Assembly (NCBI GenBank): GCA_036788195.1
Contig: DAIQNX010000034.1
Coordinates: forward strand, 1 to 32,563
Origin: CALFXN01 sp937957815
GTDB taxonomy: Bacteria > Synergistota > Synergistia > Synergistales > Aminobacteriaceae
DNA length: 32,563 nt
Reading direction: 5' to 3'
The notes under the pieces are model-generated. The model worked only from the letters and a program-made list of their open reading frames with translations. It was not told the DNA's origin and did not search any database. The translations under genes were made by a program, and so were the position numbers. Positions 23,877 to 31,464 of this stretch are shown here, in pieces; position 1 is the first letter of the stretch, and each line of letters starts with the position of its first letter.

Positions 23877-23908
23877 GGAGGGGAGAGGAACGTCTTCCTC
23901 TCCCCTCC
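23877..23908. terminator. Strong hairpin terminator between convergent genes
   Basis: GGAGGGGAGAGGAA (23877-23890) and TTCCTCTCCCCTCC (23895-23908) form a perfect 14-bp stem with a CGTC loop, followed by CATTTTC on the plus strand. It lies between the gdhA stop and the stop of the convergent PEP-binding protein gene and can serve both. Confidence 0.8.
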
Positions 23909-23928
23909 CATTTTCTCCCGTTGTCCTT

Positions 23929-25635
23929 TCAGCGCAGAAAGACGCTGCCGGTCTCGCTCTCTCCATCCATGTATGCGGCGAACATTCCCCTGTAGATACG
24001 GACTGCGGGGTGGTTTCCCTTCGTGTATGGTTTCCCGTCGAACCATTCTTTCGCGTATTCGTTGCGGGGTTCCCCGGCGAAGACGGGCAGGTAGAGGATT
24101 TCGTCGACGTCCATGTCGAGGAAGAAGTGCGTTCCGTAGGAAAGCTCGGGCGTGAAATCGCGCTCGCGAATGCCGATTTCGACGATGCACCCCGCGTTGC
24201 ACAGTTCGTCGTACTGGACAGGGACGCCGAGATCAGGGTTCGTGCTGCCCCATCGTCCCGGACCGACAAGAACGTAGCGGCTGCCTTCGAGCTGCCGGTT
24301 GATCCGGCCGATCTCGCGGGCGATCTCGTGATTGCGTCCGTCGGTTCCGTACAGATCCGGATCCACGTAGACGAGCCACTCGGTCCGCTCGATCATCCCC
24401 GTGCTCACCATTCTGTCGCCCCGCAGAAGCACCCGGTCCTGCGGAATGTCCGGCGCGACGACGCGGGCCGTTTCGGAATACGCGGCGAGAGGCCTGAGTT
24501 GAATCAGGTGCAGGATACGATCCTCCGTGTCGTAGGTGAACTCGATGTCGACGGGCATTCCCATGGCGCTCTCGAGGTACGCCAGGAGGTTGCGCACGAG
24601 CCGGAAAAAGTGCGGATGCTTGCCGGGAAACGACGAAAACGAAAAGACCGGACGCGACGTCGCCGTCTGGGTATATCCGGCCCAGTAGAGCAGATTGTCG
24701 GCGAAGACCTCGACGAACGAATGGACGGATTTGTGTCGTGAGAGGATAAACGGGAGATACTGTCCGAGGGATCCGGTCATGAAGCTCCCGAAGGTCCGGT
24801 CGATATAGTCGAACTCGGTCTGCGCGGCGCGCGCGATGTCCCGGGGCTGATTGCCCTCGGGGCGCAGATCGGGGTTCGTGAGGTAGAAGACCCGCGCGTT
24901 CGACCGCTCGACGGTCCGGGTTCCGAGACCGAAGCACAGGCGAACAACTCCGTCCTCCTTCCGGACGCGCGGGGTCGGACGCCGGTAGACGCGGGAAAAC
25001 GCCGCTCCCGCGAGCTCCGGATAGTAAAGGTCGTCGCGGAGCGTCCCCATGATCGGCTGGATCAGGACAGCCATCGCCTCGTCCCGGTCGCGACAGCCGT
25101 GCTTCGCCCTGTAGGCGCGGGGGGCGGGCTTGAACAGGGAGGCCCAGACCGTCCGCAGAGAGTCCCCGATCTCCCGCATCCGGCGGACGGGAGTTCCGGT
25201 ATTGGCCGAAAAGCACGTGTCGTACTTTCCCGCGAAAGACAGCCGGATCGAGTCCTCGAGGACCGAACTCGAACGGATGGCCACGGGCGCATCGCCGAGC
25301 TTCGCGAGCCCGCGTCCGATGTCGGCCGTGAGGCTTTCGCGGAAACGTCCCTTCGAAAAAGCGATGGCGATCCGTGTCCAGTCGGGCTCGTCGTACACCC
25401 AGTCCATCGCGTTGTCGGCCAGAAAACCGAGGAATACGTCGGCTCCGACCGCCAGCGTTACGGGAGGGAAACGAACCGATGCCGACAATGCGTTTTCCGA
25501 AAGAGCCCGGTGGGCGAACGCGAGCCCTCTGGCCTTGCCGCCGACCGGACCGCACCCGAGAAGCCACCTTTTTTCGGCATAGAACGGCGTTGCGTCGAAA
25601 CGGAAGAAGAACTCGCGGTTTTCCGACTCCGGCAT
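23929..25635 (-). CDS. PEP/pyruvate-binding (PPDK N-terminal) domain protein
   Basis: The 568-residue protein carries the ATP-grasp nucleotide-binding domain of PEP synthase and pyruvate phosphate dikinase. GGKARGLAF is at 32-40 (K34), AIRSSSVLEDS at 119-129 (R121) and FAGKYDT at 134-140. Near 365-385 it shows VDIEFTYDTEDRILHLIQLRPL, the usual end of the domain. What follows is not the swivelling histidine domain (no TxHG motif) or the PEP-binding barrel, but a region of about 170 residues with VGPGRWGSTNPDLGVPVQY and YGTHFFLD, found in a family of PEP-synthase-like proteins of unknown function. It therefore cannot be a complete PEP synthase. GGGAGGGAG lies before the ATG. It is transcribed alone, convergent to gdhA. 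Confidence 0.87.
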   Translation of the reverse strand: MPESENREFFFRFDATPFYAEKRWLLGCGPVGGKARGLAFAHRALSENALSASVRFPPVTLAVGADVFLGFLADNAMDWVYDEPDWTRIAIAFSKGRFRESLTADIGRGLAKLGDAPVAIRSSSVLEDSIRLSFAGKYDTCFSANTGTPVRRMREIGDSLRTVWASLFKPAPRAYRAKHGCRDRDEAMAVLIQPIMGTLRDDLYYPELAGAAFSRVYRRPTPRVRKEDGVVRLCFGLGTRTVERSNARVFYLTNPDLRPEGNQPRDIARAAQTEFDYIDRTFGSFMTGSLGQYLPFILSRHKSVHSFVEVFADNLLYWAGYTQTATSRPVFSFSSFPGKHPHFFRLVRNLLAYLESAMGMPVDIEFTYDTEDRILHLIQLRPLAAYSETARVVAPDIPQDRVLLRGDRMVSTGMIERTEWLVYVDPDLYGTDGRNHEIAREIGRINRQLEGSRYVLVGPGRWGSTNPDLGVPVQYDELCNAGCIVEIGIRERDFTPELSYGTHFFLDMDVDEILYLPVFAGEPRNEYAKEWFDGKPYTKGNHPAVRIYRGMFAAYMDGESETGSVFLR

Positions 25636-25746
25636 GATACTCCCTCCCGATCATCGTTCGTTCCGGCCGGCGCGGAGGGAGACGAACCGGGATCGAAGGG
25701 CCTGCCGCATTATTGTTCCCCCGTGTTTTTGCCGGGGACACGTGTA

Positions 25747-25755
25747 TGATATAAT
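25747..25755 (+). promoter_or_regulatory. Extended -10 promoter of the double-cubane reductase cluster
   Basis: TGA followed by consensus TATAAT (25750-25755) lies in the most AT-rich patch of the region. TTGCCG (25729-25734) is a possible -35 at 15 bases. A transcript from here has a leader of about 370 bases before ATG 26134. Confidence 0.65.
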
Positions 25756-26133
25756 TCCGAACCGGACGAAACAACAGTCCGAACGATCGATGACAAGGAG
25801 GTGTGCGCGCCCATGGTCCGGGTATTCCGGTGACGGTGTGAATCGGCAATGCACGGGATGCATTCATCGCAGACAACGCTGTCGGCTGACCGACGGACGC
25901 CCGCACCGACCGGATATCGTCCTTCCCGATTCTGTATCGCCTCCTGTCGCTGAACGGTCGATCCGTTCCCCCTTTCTGTCGTACGTCGATTTCCCTGTAG
26001 CCGCACGGTACGCGTCATACCGGCCGCGTCGTCTCTCGCTCCCGAAGCCGCGCCTGTCGCCGGGCGTTGGCGGGCGCCGTACGCGCGCGCCCCGATACTG
26101 ATGATCGCGCAGCGATCGAAGGAGATGACTCGT
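25756..26133 (+). promoter_or_regulatory. Long non-coding leader before the double-cubane reductase
   Basis: No convincing gene lies in these 378 bases. Open frames here give Arg/Pro-rich shadow sequence. A good ribosome site AAGGAGGTG (25796-25802) leads only to a six-codon frame, MVRVFR, from ATG 25813 to TGA. Several local hairpins are visible: CTGTCGG/CCGACGG around CTGA (25880-25897), AACGG/CCGTT around TCGAT (near 25953-25967), AATGCA/TGCATT around CGGGA (near 25847-25864), and GGGCGC/GCGCCC near 26072-26092. I match it to no known riboswitch. A regulated leader is plausible from length and structure only. Confidence 0.45.
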
Positions 26134-27408
26134 ATGGCGGACTATCACAGGATGTGGGAATCCCTCGGCATGGACCTGCCGACGCATGACCTTCTCTGCG
26201 ACGCGCTTCCTCCCATGTTCGAGGAGCACTTCCTCGGACAGGAGAAACGCCCCGAAGGAATGGGCTACTACAACATGGTCATCGCGGAGGTCCACGGACT
26301 CCGCATTCAGGAGCTCATCGAACACAAGTTCCGGGGAGAAAAGATCATCGGTTCGTTCTGCATCTTCGTTCCGGAGGAGATCATTCTCGCGCTCGGCGGG
26401 GTTTCCGTCGGGCTCTGCGCCGGGTCGCAGTTCTGGGTTCCGGCGGGAGAGGCGGCGCTGCCGCGCAATCTCTGCCCCCTCATCAAGGCGGGAGTCGGCG
26501 CGAAGCTTTCCCGAACCTGCCCCTACTTCCAGTCGGTCGACCTCATCGTGGGGGAAAACACCTGCGACGGCAAGAAGAAGGCGTGGGAGATCCTCGGCGA
26601 CCACGTCCCCATCCACGTCATGGACCTTCCGAACACCAAGAGCCCCGCTGGATTCGCGCTCTGGCGCGCCGAAATCGACGAACTCGTCCGCGTGCTCGGG
26701 GAGAAGACCGGCAACCGACTGACCTCAGAGGGGCTCCGGAAAGCGATCGACGTCGTGGACCGGAAGCGAACGGCTCTCTCGCGCCTTTACGACGCGCGAA
26801 AGGCGACGCCATCGCCGATCTCCGGAAAAGACGCCCTTCTCGTGAGTCAGATCGCGTTCTACGACGACCCCGAGCGTTTCATCGCGAAGACGAACGAACT
26901 CGCGGACGAGTGCGAGAAGCGCGTCGCGAGCGGCGAGAGCCCCTTCGCGGCGAACGCCCCGCGCATTCTCGTTACGGGGACGCCGATCGTCGTCCCGAAC
27001 TGGAAGATTCACCACCTCATCGAGACGAGCGGCGCTTCCGTCGTCGTCGAGGAAAACTGCACCGGAACGCGGTATTTCGAGCAGCGTGTCGGAACGGACG
27101 CGTCCGATGTCCCGGGGATGATCGACGCGATCGCGCACCGCTACTTCGATCACATCAACTGCGCATGCTTTACGCCGAACGGCACCCGAGCCGACGATAT
27201 CGTTCGCCTCGCGCGGGAATACAAGGCAGACGGAGTCGTCAACGCGAACCTGAGCTTCTGCACGACCTATCAGGTCGAGGCCGAAAAGCTGCGGAAGCGT
27301 ATGCAGGCCGAGAATATTCCTTTTCTTGCCTTCGAGACCGATTATGCGCCCGGCGACGAGGGGCAGCTCAAAACGAGGATCGAAGCCTTCCTTGAAGGTC
27401 TTCGCTGA
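26134..27408 (+). CDS. Double-cubane-cluster anaerobic reductase (HgdB/YjiM-like)
   Basis: The 424-residue protein belongs to the 2-hydroxyacyl-CoA dehydratase/benzoyl-CoA reductase beta-subunit fold. It resembles the single-subunit double-cubane [8Fe-9S] proteins, ATP-driven low-potential reductases whose substrate is mostly unknown. Cysteines occur at 76, 95, 114, 129, 144, 309 (EENCTGTR), 343, 345 and 376, enough to carry the cluster. The end FLAFETDYAPGDEGQLKTRIEAFLEGL is typical of the family. ATG 26134 has AAGGAG (26119-26124); an in-frame ATG at 26101 lies upstream of that site. The ATPase activator that normally partners such proteins (YjiL/HgdC-like) is not in the window. DUF3343 and YedF genes follow closely. 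Confidence 0.88.
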   Translation: MADYHRMWESLGMDLPTHDLLCDALPPMFEEHFLGQEKRPEGMGYYNMVIAEVHGLRIQELIEHKFRGEKIIGSFCIFVPEEIILALGGVSVGLCAGSQFWVPAGEAALPRNLCPLIKAGVGAKLSRTCPYFQSVDLIVGENTCDGKKKAWEILGDHVPIHVMDLPNTKSPAGFALWRAEIDELVRVLGEKTGNRLTSEGLRKAIDVVDRKRTALSRLYDARKATPSPISGKDALLVSQIAFYDDPERFIAKTNELADECEKRVASGESPFAANAPRILVTGTPIVVPNWKIHHLIETSGASVVVEENCTGTRYFEQRVGTDASDVPGMIDAIAHRYFDHINCACFTPNGTRADDIVRLAREYKADGVVNANLSFCTTYQVEAEKLRKRMQAENIPFLAFETDYAPGDEGQLKTRIEAFLEGLR

Positions 27409-27426
27409 CCGAAGAACGGCACGACG

Positions 27427-27696
27427 ATGCTCCGGACGGACGCCGTCTACGCCGTGTTCGGGTCGCACACCGACGGCATGAGGTTCCACGAATCCCTCGT
27501 ACGTGCGGGGATTCCCCACGACATCTGTCCGACGCCGCGGGATCTCGACGCGAGCTGCGGCATCGCGCTCCGCTTCCACGCGGACGTCGCCGGCGCGGTG
27601 GAACGTATCGCAAACGAATGTCCGGTTCCGGTCAGGGTCTTGCGCCGGAGCCGGATGACGAATACAGACGGCGGCGACGCCGGGAAGGGAGCATGA
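27427..27696 (+). CDS. DUF3343 family protein (putative Se/S carrier)
   Basis: The 89-residue protein shows the small alpha/beta pattern of DUF3343. AVYAVFGSHTDGMRFHESLVRAGI is followed by a loop and strand with PRDLDASCGIALRF, where the cysteine in SCGIALRF (C44) is the family's hallmark. Members are often encoded with selenium-metabolism genes and have been suggested to carry selenium or sulfur; this is not proven for them. The start is 18 bases after the reductase stop, with only a weak ribosome site, so translation may depend on coupling. It ends three bases before yedF. The context strengthens the call. Confidence 0.82.
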   Translation: MLRTDAVYAVFGSHTDGMRFHESLVRAGIPHDICPTPRDLDASCGIALRFHADVAGAVERIANECPVPVRVLRRSRMTNTDGGDAGKGA

Positions 27697-27699
27697 AGC

Positions 27700-28305
27700 A
27701 TGGTGCGAATCGATGCGATGGGAAAGGACTGTCCGCAGCCCGTGATGATGACCAGGGCGGCCGCGGACAACGGCGCGGGGGAGCTGGAGGTCATCGTGGA
27801 CAACCAAGTCGCCGTTTCCAACGTCGAGAAGTATCTCCGGAGCCGGGGGTATGAGACGACCCGTGCCGGCGCGGCGGGGAGATTCACGGTGTATGGCAGG
27901 AAGACCGGCGAGGCGGTCTCAGAGGCTGCGGCCGATTGTACGTGCTCGCCTGAAGCGCCCGGAGGCGGCGACTATGCCGTGCTGATCCTCGCGAAGACGC
28001 TCGGGAGCGAGTCTCCCGAACTCGGGGACGTCCTCATGAAAGCGTTTCTCGGGACGCTTGCGCAACGGAAGGATTTGCCAAGGGTCGTCGCGCTCATGAA
28101 CGGCGGCGTCTTCCTCGCGCTGCCCGAGCACTCCACGTGCGACACGCTGAAGGAAATGGAGGCGAAGGGCGTTACGATCCTCGTCTGCGGCACCTGCGCG
28201 AAGCACTTCGGCGTGACGGACGCCGTCGGTGTCGGAAGCATCTCCAACATGTTCGAGATCACGGAGGCGGTCTTCGCGGCGTCGAAAAACATCGTGATCG
28301 GATAG
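27700..28305 (+). CDS. yedF: Selenium-metabolism protein YedF (TusA-DsrE fusion)
   Basis: The 201-residue protein joins two sulfur/selenium-handling domains. Residues 1-70 are TusA-like, with the active cysteine in GKDCPQPVMM (C11, CPxP motif). A linker with C80 and C82 follows. Residues 90-201 are DsrE/F-like, with VVALMNGGVFLAL and a CGTC motif (C163, C166) in ILVCGTCAKHFGVTDAVGVG. YedF-type proteins of this architecture occur in selenium-using genomes and probably deliver reduced selenium or sulfur. The link to selenium is known from gene association rather than from this sequence. GGAAGGGAG (27683-27691) precedes the start. It ends the cluster. Confidence 0.87.
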   Translation: MVRIDAMGKDCPQPVMMTRAAADNGAGELEVIVDNQVAVSNVEKYLRSRGYETTRAGAAGRFTVYGRKTGEAVSEAAADCTCSPEAPGGGDYAVLILAKTLGSESPELGDVLMKAFLGTLAQRKDLPRVVALMNGGVFLALPEHSTCDTLKEMEAKGVTILVCGTCAKHFGVTDAVGVGSISNMFEITEAVFAASKNIVIG

Positions 28306-28341
28306 ACCGCGAAGGCTGCGCAGCTTCAGACCGGCCCGGTA

Positions 28342-28417
28342 TTTCACGGAGACGCTCCGATACGTGCGGGGACGTGTTGCGCCAGAAACGCGGCGTCCCG
28401 TGAAACTGCGTCCCGCA
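28342..28417 (+). promoter_or_regulatory. Intergenic element with alternative base pairing
   Basis: TTTCACGGAGACGC (28342-28355) pairs with GCGTCCCGTGAAA (28393-28405) over 13 bp with one bulged A. GGGACG (28369-28374) could instead pair with CGTCCC at 28394-28399 or with the second CGTCCC at 28409-28414. The pairings exclude each other. The element lies between yedF and the TAXI gene and could be a terminator for the first or a switch-like leader for the second. No T run follows. Confidence 0.4.
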
Positions 28418-28473
28418 AAATTCAGTTGAAGACGAACGGAAACACACTATCGAACCACAGGGAGGACATTCAT

Positions 28474-29426
28474 ATGACGACGAAAAATCTCATCCGCACC
28501 CTCGCCGCCTTCGCGGCGGCCGCAACGCTGGCCGTGCAGGCGGAGGCGGCGACGTTCATCAACATCGCGACGGCCAGTACCTCGGGATCGTATTATCCCA
28601 TCGGCTCCGTCATGGCCAAGATCTGGAACGACGCTGTCAAGGACATGAAGGCTGGCGTCCAACGACGGGCGGTACGGTGCACAACATCCAGCTCATGGGA
28701 AACAAGGAGGCCGACGTGGCCTTCATGGACGGCGTCTCCATCCCGGCATACAGGGGCGAGGGCAAGTACGAAGGCAAGCCGCAGACGTTCATCCGCGCGA
28801 TGGTTCCGCTGTTCCCCGAGGCGCTCCAGCTCATCGTCGCGAAGGACAGCGGCATCAGGACGTTCGCCGACTTCAGGGGCAAGCGCGTCTCCATCGGAGC
28901 GGTCGCGAGCGGAACCGAGGTCATGGCCAGGCAGCTTCTGACCGCGGCGGGGATCGATCCCGACAGAGACATCGCGCCCGAGCGCCTGAGCATCGCCGAC
29001 ACCGCGAAGGCCTTCGCCGACAAGCGCATCGACGCGGCCGTCTTCGTGGGATCCCTCGGAGTTCCCGGCGTCGTGGAGATCACCACGCTCGGCCTCGTCG
29101 ACTTCCTTGATGTCCCGGACGACGTCCTGGCGAAGGTCCTCAAGGATCTGACGGCGTGGGACAAATTCGTCATTCCGGCGAATACGTACAAGGGGCAGAC
29201 GAAGGATGTCGTCGGATACGCGAGCTGGAACATGCTCACCGTCCGCGACGACCTGGATGCGAACCTGGTCTATGAGATGACGAAGGCGCTCTACGAGCAC
29301 AAGGATGCATTGATCCAGAATGCGCCGAAGATGAGCGGAATGACCTTTGAAAATGTCGCGCACATCATGCTGCCGCTGCACCCGGGCGCCGAGAAGTACT
29401 ATCGCGAAAAGGGCGCAGTGAAGTAG
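28474..29426 (+). pseudogene. TAXI-family TRAP solute receptor, interrupted by one frameshift
   Basis: This is the periplasmic binding protein of a TRAP transporter. The first part (ATG 28474, GGGAGGA upstream) has a signal peptide ending QAEA|A and the TAXI start TFINIATASTSGSYYPIGSVMAKIWN. The frame is lost near 28660. The rest continues in another frame as TTGGTVHNIQLMGNKEADVAFMDG to the stop at 29426, and that part is intact and typical of the family. Adding one base near CCAACGACG (28659-28667) would restore GVQTTGGTVHNIQL and give a normal 317-residue protein. No slippery heptamer is present, so programmed frameshifting is unlikely. A sequencing error or a recent mutation are the likely causes. 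The matching permease follows 11 bases later. Confidence 0.85.
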
Positions 29427-29437
29427 AAGGTGAGGCC

Positions 29438-31387
29438 ATGAACCGGCGGGACAGCGACACGGCGCGAGGAATAGAAACGGAGGAGGCGTCAGCGCTTTCG
29501 GGCCCGCGCCGGCGCATGCGGGCCGGGGTCTCGGGAATGCTGCTGACGCTGTGGCTTGTCGCCATGTCCTGCTTCCATCTCTACACGGCCGGATTCGGTC
29601 TGATGCCGACGGAAATTCACCGTGCGATCCACCTCTTTTTCGTTCTGACGGCGGTGTTCGTTCTCTATCCCGCCGCGCCGGGACGGAACGAGAACGCTTC
29701 ATGGTTCGACTGGCTGTTGGCGCTTCTTGCCGGCGTCGGCGTCGGATACCTCGTGATCGCGCACGACGCCATCATGGAGCGTGGGGCGCTCGTGCAGCCG
29801 CACGAACTCTGGCTTGGTCTGCTGACGTTTGCGCTTGTGCTGGAAGCCGGGAGAAGGGTGACGGGGAACGTCCTTCCCTGCATCGCCCTCGCGGCGCTGC
29901 TCTATTGTTTTCTTGGCCGGTATATGCCCGGGATTCTCGCGCACAAGGGGTTTTCGCTCTCCCGGGTGGTGCAGCAGATGTACCTGACGACGGAGGGAAT
30001 CCTCGGAATCGCGCTTGGCGTATCGAGCACCTACGTGTTTCTCTTCATCCTCTTCGGAGCGTTTCTGGGCGCGAGCGGCGGGGCGCGTTTCTTCAACGAC
30101 CTCGCGCTCTCGCTGGCGGGGAGGAGTCCCGGTGGTCCGGCGAAGGTCGCGGTGGTGGCGTCCGGTCTTCTCGGGACGATCAACGGGTCGTCCGTGGCGA
30201 ACGTCGCCACGACGGGAACCTTTACGATCCCGCTCATGAAGAAGATCGGCTGCCGGCCGGAATTCGCCGGAGCCGTGGAGGCGACGGCCTCGACCGGGGG
30301 GCAGCTCATGCCTCCGATCATGGGCGCGGGCGCCTTCATCATGACGGAGTTCCTGGGCGTTTCGTATCTCACGATCGCCGCGGCTGCGCTATTCCCGGCG
30401 ATCCTCTATTACCTTTCGATCTATTGCAACGTGGATTTCAACGCGCGCCGGAACGCCCTCGGCGCGCTGCCGCCGGACGCGGTCCCGAACGCGCGGCTGG
30501 TCCTGCAGCGCGACGGGCATCTGCTTTTGCCCGTGATCGTCGTGATCGCGCTGTTGCTCCGGAAGTACACGCCTTTGACGGCGGCCTTCTGGGGCGTCTG
30601 TTCGACCGTTGCGTGCAGCGCGTTGCGGCGTCATACGCGGATGTCGTTCCGGGCGATATGGGACGCACTGGCGGAAGGAGCGCGGGAAGGTCTTGGCGTG
30701 GCGGTCGCGTGCGCCCTCGTCGGATTCGTCGTCGGGACGGCTGCGCTGACGGGCGTCGGCCTGGCGATCTCGAACAACATCGTCGGCCTGGCGGGAAACA
30801 GCCTTTTCCCGACGCTCTTTTTCTCGATGGCGGCGTGTCTCGTCCTCGGGATGGGGCTTCCGACCACGGCGAACTACATCGTCACGAGCACCGTCGTCGT
30901 CCCGGCGCTGGCGGCGCTGAAGGTCCCCCTGCTGGCCGCGCACCTGTTCGTGTTCTACTTCGGCATTCTCGCGGACGTGACGCCGCCCGTGTGTCTCGCC
31001 TCGTTCACGGCCGCGGGGATAGCCGGAGCGAGTCCGTCGATGACGGGGAAAACGGCGTTTTTTATGGCGATTCCCGCGTTCGTTATCCCGTATGCGTTCG
31101 TCTACAGTCCGGAAATGCTGCTGCAGGGGACCTCTCTCTTCGGGACGACGGCCGTTCTCGCTCTCTCCGCGCTCGGCGTCGTCGTCGTCGCGTTGGGCGC
31201 GCAGGGGTGGTGCTTCCGGAATATCGACATTCCCGACCGCGCGGCCTTCGCCGCGGCGGGGCTCGCCCTGCTGACGCCGTTCCCGGCCGCGAGGACGGCC
31301 GGGCTGGGTGTACTGGCGCTGTTGCTGTTCCGGTCTCTCCGCGCCGTGCGGCGCGCAGCGGCTGATGTTTCCCGGGAGGGGCTCTGA
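29438..31387 (+). CDS. TRAP transporter fused permease (DctQ-DctM)
   Basis: The 649-residue integral membrane protein combines the small (4-segment) and large (about 12-segment) TRAP permease subunits in one chain, as usual for TAXI systems. The N-terminal 25 residues are hydrophilic. The large-subunit region shows GTINGSSVANVATTGTFTIPLMKKIG near 247 and EATASTGGQLMPPIMGAGAFIMTEFLG near 280, both strongly conserved. In the second half it has LGMGLPTTANYIVTSTVVVPAL and FYFGILADVTPPVCLASFTAAGIAG, the usual ion-binding and hairpin regions. Such transporters usually use a Na+ gradient. The substrate (often a carboxylate or amino acid) is unknown. GAAGGTGAGG is the ribosome site. It is cotranscribed with the solute receptor. 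Confidence 0.95.
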   Translation: MNRRDSDTARGIETEEASALSGPRRRMRAGVSGMLLTLWLVAMSCFHLYTAGFGLMPTEIHRAIHLFFVLTAVFVLYPAAPGRNENASWFDWLLALLAGVGVGYLVIAHDAIMERGALVQPHELWLGLLTFALVLEAGRRVTGNVLPCIALAALLYCFLGRYMPGILAHKGFSLSRVVQQMYLTTEGILGIALGVSSTYVFLFILFGAFLGASGGARFFNDLALSLAGRSPGGPAKVAVVASGLLGTINGSSVANVATTGTFTIPLMKKIGCRPEFAGAVEATASTGGQLMPPIMGAGAFIMTEFLGVSYLTIAAAALFPAILYYLSIYCNVDFNARRNALGALPPDAVPNARLVLQRDGHLLLPVIVVIALLLRKYTPLTAAFWGVCSTVACSALRRHTRMSFRAIWDALAEGAREGLGVAVACALVGFVVGTAALTGVGLAISNNIVGLAGNSLFPTLFFSMAACLVLGMGLPTTANYIVTSTVVVPALAALKVPLLAAHLFVFYFGILADVTPPVCLASFTAAGIAGASPSMTGKTAFFMAIPAFVIPYAFVYSPEMLLQGTSLFGTTAVLALSALGVVVVALGAQGWCFRNIDIPDRAAFAAAGLALLTPFPAARTAGLGVLALLLFRSLRAVRRAAADVSREGL

Positions 31388-31464
31388 GAGGAAAAACCAA
31401 AGCTTCTCTGCGTGTACAGTGATATCAGAATCGATCGACATACTATGACAGGAGTGGATCCGTT

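Noticed and set aside
25796..25900. tRNA or known riboswitch in the leader
   Set aside because: No T-loop (GTTCGANTC) or paired acceptor ends were found. B12, TPP, FMN, SAM, lysine and glycine box sequences were not recognised by eye.
25634..26101. A 155-codon open frame before the double-cubane reductase
   Set aside because: The product is Arg/Pro-rich, starts within the region upstream of the promoter at 25747, and shows no domain. The CTGC...C cysteines are probably chance. The region is treated as a leader.
28650..28680. Programmed -1 frameshifting in the TAXI gene
   Set aside because: No X-XXY-YYZ slippery site is present at the shift and such recoding is not known for TAXI receptors. 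A missing base is simpler.
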